64,000 nucleotides of DNA from Lachnospiraceae bacterium (GTDB taxonomy: Bacteria; Bacillota; Clostridia; Lachnospirales; Bianqueaceae). The notes beneath the pieces were generated by a model, which ran no database searches, had not been told where the DNA came from, and saw nothing but the letters and a program-made list of their open reading frames with translations. Each line of letters begins with the position of its first letter. The stretch's first letter is position 1. The position numbers and the translations under genes are program-made. Below, one piece after another: positions 62,116 to 64,000 of this stretch. The DNA lies in the NCBI GenBank assembly GCA_022794035.1, contig JAAWDX010000014.1, forward strand, positions 62,001 through 126,000, given 5' to 3'.

Positions 62116-62991
62116 ATGGAACTTTCACAGCTTCGATATTTTTACGTTGCCGCGCAGCACGAGCATATTACAAAAGCGGCACAGGAGCTTCACATTGCCC
62201 AGCCGGCGCTCACGCAGGCGATTCAGCGGCTGGAGAGAGAGCTGGGCGTTCCGCTTTTTGAACGAAAGGGAAGAGGGATCACTCTCAACGCGTATGGCAC
62301 GCTATTAAAAAAGCGTCTGACAGAAGTATTTCTGATTTTAGACCAGCTGCCGCATGAAATGAAAGAAATCAGCCAGCAGCGGGAAAAAAATATCCGCTTC
62401 AATGTGCAGGCAGCCTCTACGCTGATGGTAGAGCTGCTGATTGCCTATAAAAAGCTGCATCCCGAGGTTAATTTTCAGCTAGTGCAAAACACGGGCGAGG
62501 ATCATAGCTGCGATCTCTGTGTCACTACGGTGCCCAGCGGCCTAGAGGATGCACAAGAAGAGGGACTGATCCTGACGGAGCAAATCTGTCTGGCTGTTCC
62601 AGTGAGCTGCGCATATGCAAAACGCAGCAGCCTGCATTTAGAAGAAGTGATGAATGAAAGCTTTATCAGCTTAAGCCATGAAAAGCCGCTCCGGTCCATC
62701 TGCGACAGGATCTGTATGTCAATCGGCTTTCTGCCGCGGATTATCTTTGAAACAGAAAACCCAACGGTCTTTCGCGATATGATTGGCGCGGGATTGGGCG
62801 TGGGATTCTGGCCGGTGCATTCATGGGGGACACTAGCCAGCAAGGAGGTTACGCTGGTGCCTCTGGACAATCCATTCTGCAAACGCGATATCATTGTGCA
62901 GCGGTTAAAGCCGGAAGCCGAGCTGGGATGGTACGCTAATGATTTTTATCAGTTTATTTTTCATCATTTTCAGTCTTTGCACGAATCATGA
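62116..62991 (+). CDS. LysR-family transcriptional regulator
   Basis: DNA-binding regulator of 291 residues. The winged HTH (about 1-60) has the family start MELSQLRYFYVAA and the recognition segment AQPALTQAIQRLERELG. The co-inducer domain (about 90-290) is periplasmic-binding-like, with GAGLGVGFWP near its hinge. It is transcribed away from the PQ-loop/SGNH pair, the classical arrangement for a LysR regulator and its target, and is followed 15 bp later by the rhamnosidase gene. The ATG at 62116 gives the canonical N-terminus. Confidence 0.92.
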   Translation: MELSQLRYFYVAAQHEHITKAAQELHIAQPALTQAIQRLERELGVPLFERKGRGITLNAYGTLLKKRLTEVFLILDQLPHEMKEISQQREKNIRFNVQAASTLMVELLIAYKKLHPEVNFQLVQNTGEDHSCDLCVTTVPSGLEDAQEEGLILTEQICLAVPVSCAYAKRSSLHLEEVMNESFISLSHEKPLRSICDRICMSIGFLPRIIFETENPTVFRDMIGAGLGVGFWPVHSWGTLASKEVTLVPLDNPFCKRDIIVQRLKPEAELGWYANDFYQFIFHHFQSLHES

Positions 62992-63006
62992 AGGGAGCCA
63001 TATCTT

Positions 63007-64000
63007 ATGCGCATCACAAACTGCAAGACCAATCATCTGACCAATCCGCTTGGCTTTGATTTATCCAATCTGCGCGTATCCTGGATCGTCACGGAAACGC
63101 ATTCTCAAAAACAGGCATGGGCCCGTATACGCGTAGCGCTTACGCCGGATATGGAGCCGCTTCTGTATGATTCAGGAGAAGCCTGCGAAGCCTCCTCACT
63201 GGCCTTTCCGATTGATTTGAGTCTGCAGCCCCGCACGCGGTATTACTGGACCGTGCAGGTAATGGCTGAAGGAGGAGAAACAGCGGTCAGCGATGTAAAC
63301 TGGTTTGAAACAGCCAAGCAGGAAGAGGCGTGGCAGGCGTCATGGATCACAGCACCGGAGCTGTCAACCGAGAATCCCGTTTTTACCCGCAGCTTTACGC
63401 TGCCGGCCGATACCGTCAGCGCCCGCATCTATGCTACGGGGCTCGGCGAGTATCAGCTCTATCTTGACGGGCAGAAGGTCGGCCGCGAATATCTAACGCC
63501 CGGCTGCAACCATTATGATGCCTGGATACAATATCAAACCTATGAGGTTCAGCTCGCGGCAGGAGAGCACCAGCTCGCCATTGCACTAGGAAATGGCTGG
63601 TATAAAAGCCCGATGGTATCGCCAACGACGGACTGCATATACGGCGATACATTAAAGGCGCTGCTCGAGATGCACGCACAGCTGGAGGATGGCAGTACAT
63701 GGGTGCTTGGCACCGATGAAAGCTGGAGCGCGCAGGCCGGTCCCATCACTTTTAATACGATTTATGACGGCGAGGTTTTAGAGCCGTCCGCCGCAGGCGG
63801 CAAACAGACCGCGGCTGCCGTTTTGCCGGAGGATTTTCAGAAACTGACGGCGCGGTGGTCGCTGCCGGTGGTGGTCAAGCAAGAGCTGACGCCAAAGGAA
63901 ATCCTGCATACGCCGGCAGGAGAAACCGTATTGGATATGGGACAGAACTTTTCCGGCTTTATTCGGTTTCGCTGTAAAGAGCCTAAAGGAACAAGGATTC
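63007..64000 (+). CDS. Alpha-L-rhamnosidase (GH78), 5' part
   Basis: The first 331 codons of a large glycosidase that runs off the window. The beginning resembles GH78 enzymes: a fibronectin-like N-terminal module (about 1-105: ARIRVALTPD, PRTRYYWTVQV), then the rhamnosidase N-domain with ASWITAP, FTRSFTLPA, IYATGLGEYQLYLDG and ALGNGWYK, and the following concanavalin-like domain with DMGQNFSGFIRF. The catalytic (alpha/alpha)6 barrel lies beyond the edge. There is no signal peptide, so it would act on imported rhamnosides. GGGAG lies about 10 bp before the ATG. Confidence 0.88.
   Translation, partial: MRITNCKTNHLTNPLGFDLSNLRVSWIVTETHSQKQAWARIRVALTPDMEPLLYDSGEACEASSLAFPIDLSLQPRTRYYWTVQVMAEGGETAVSDVNWFETAKQEEAWQASWITAPELSTENPVFTRSFTLPADTVSARIYATGLGEYQLYLDGQKVGREYLTPGCNHYDAWIQYQTYEVQLAAGEHQLAIALGNGWYKSPMVSPTTDCIYGDTLKALLEMHAQLEDGSTWVLGTDESWSAQAGPITFNTIYDGEVLEPSAAGGKQTAAAVLPEDFQKLTARWSLPVVVKQELTPKEILHTPAGETVLDMGQNFSGFIRFRCKEPKGTRI

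Overview
The window looks like chromosomal DNA from an anaerobic, spore-forming Clostridium-class Bacillota, probably a relative of Lachnospiraceae. The evidence is a T-box in front of leuA, TTGACA/TATAAT-type promoters with 17-bp spacers, strong AGGAGG ribosome sites, a [FeFe]-hydrogenase maturase (HydF), a LysM/GH18 spore-cortex-type hydrolase, an archaeal-type short AspRS, and a soluble Hdr/Flx/fumarate-reductase system. No phage, rRNA operon or intact insertion sequence is visible. Base composition is mid-GC, with AT-richer patches at about 17.3-18.0 kb and 31.6-34.1 kb.

Layout. 0-3 kb (mostly minus strand): two long hairpins, tRNA-Gly(CCC), aspS and a GNAT enzyme. 3-15.7 kb (plus): a T-box-controlled branched-chain amino-acid operon leuA-ilvB-ilvN-ilvC-ilvD-leuC-leuD-(DUF815 ATPase)-ilvA-ridA-gpsA, with no leuB or ilvE. 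15.7-18.1 kb: a six-unit array of 44-bp palindromes with an exact 55-bp period, a DapB-fold dehydrogenase, and a small acquired patch (serine-recombinase remnant plus GNAT) bounded by a 20-bp direct repeat that splits a terminator. 18-25 kb: lysA with a NimA-like protein, rarA, a large FtsX-type permease, 6S RNA and tRNA-Ala(CGC). 25-31 kb: flavin reductase, a frameshifted HipA-like kinase, GNAT, SulP transporter, metallo-beta-lactamase-fold hydrolase and rplM-rpsI. 31.6-34.1 kb: a structured RNA region, a DUF2828/vWA protein reminiscent of Ro60, and an unknown partner. 34-48 kb: SleL-like hydrolase, hydF-ltaE, an oxidoreductase-MATE-YggS-ArsR run, a MurT/GatD-like pair followed by an EctB-like transaminase, and a His-rich metal P-type ATPase behind an ArsR-type operator. 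48.4-60.9 kb: a long operon mdh-fumC-hdrBCA-flxDCBA-frdBA followed by an AspT/SucE-like carrier. 61-64 kb: an SGNH/PQ-loop pair divergent from a LysR gene and the start of a GH78 alpha-rhamnosidase.

How the parts work together. The first large operon makes isoleucine, valine and leucine from pyruvate and threonine under tRNA-sensing control; RidA removes the reactive enamines that IlvA releases. The last large operon encodes oxaloacetate -> malate -> fumarate -> succinate together with a complete cytoplasmic Hdr-Flx electron-transfer module and a probable C4-dicarboxylate exporter. I infer a soluble, possibly electron-bifurcating NADH:fumarate system with no membrane anchor subunit. This is the strongest candidate for an undescribed system. 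Second are the MurT/GatD-like pair, whose GatD has lost both catalytic residues and sits beside a diaminobutyrate transaminase, and the DUF2828 locus with its structured leader.
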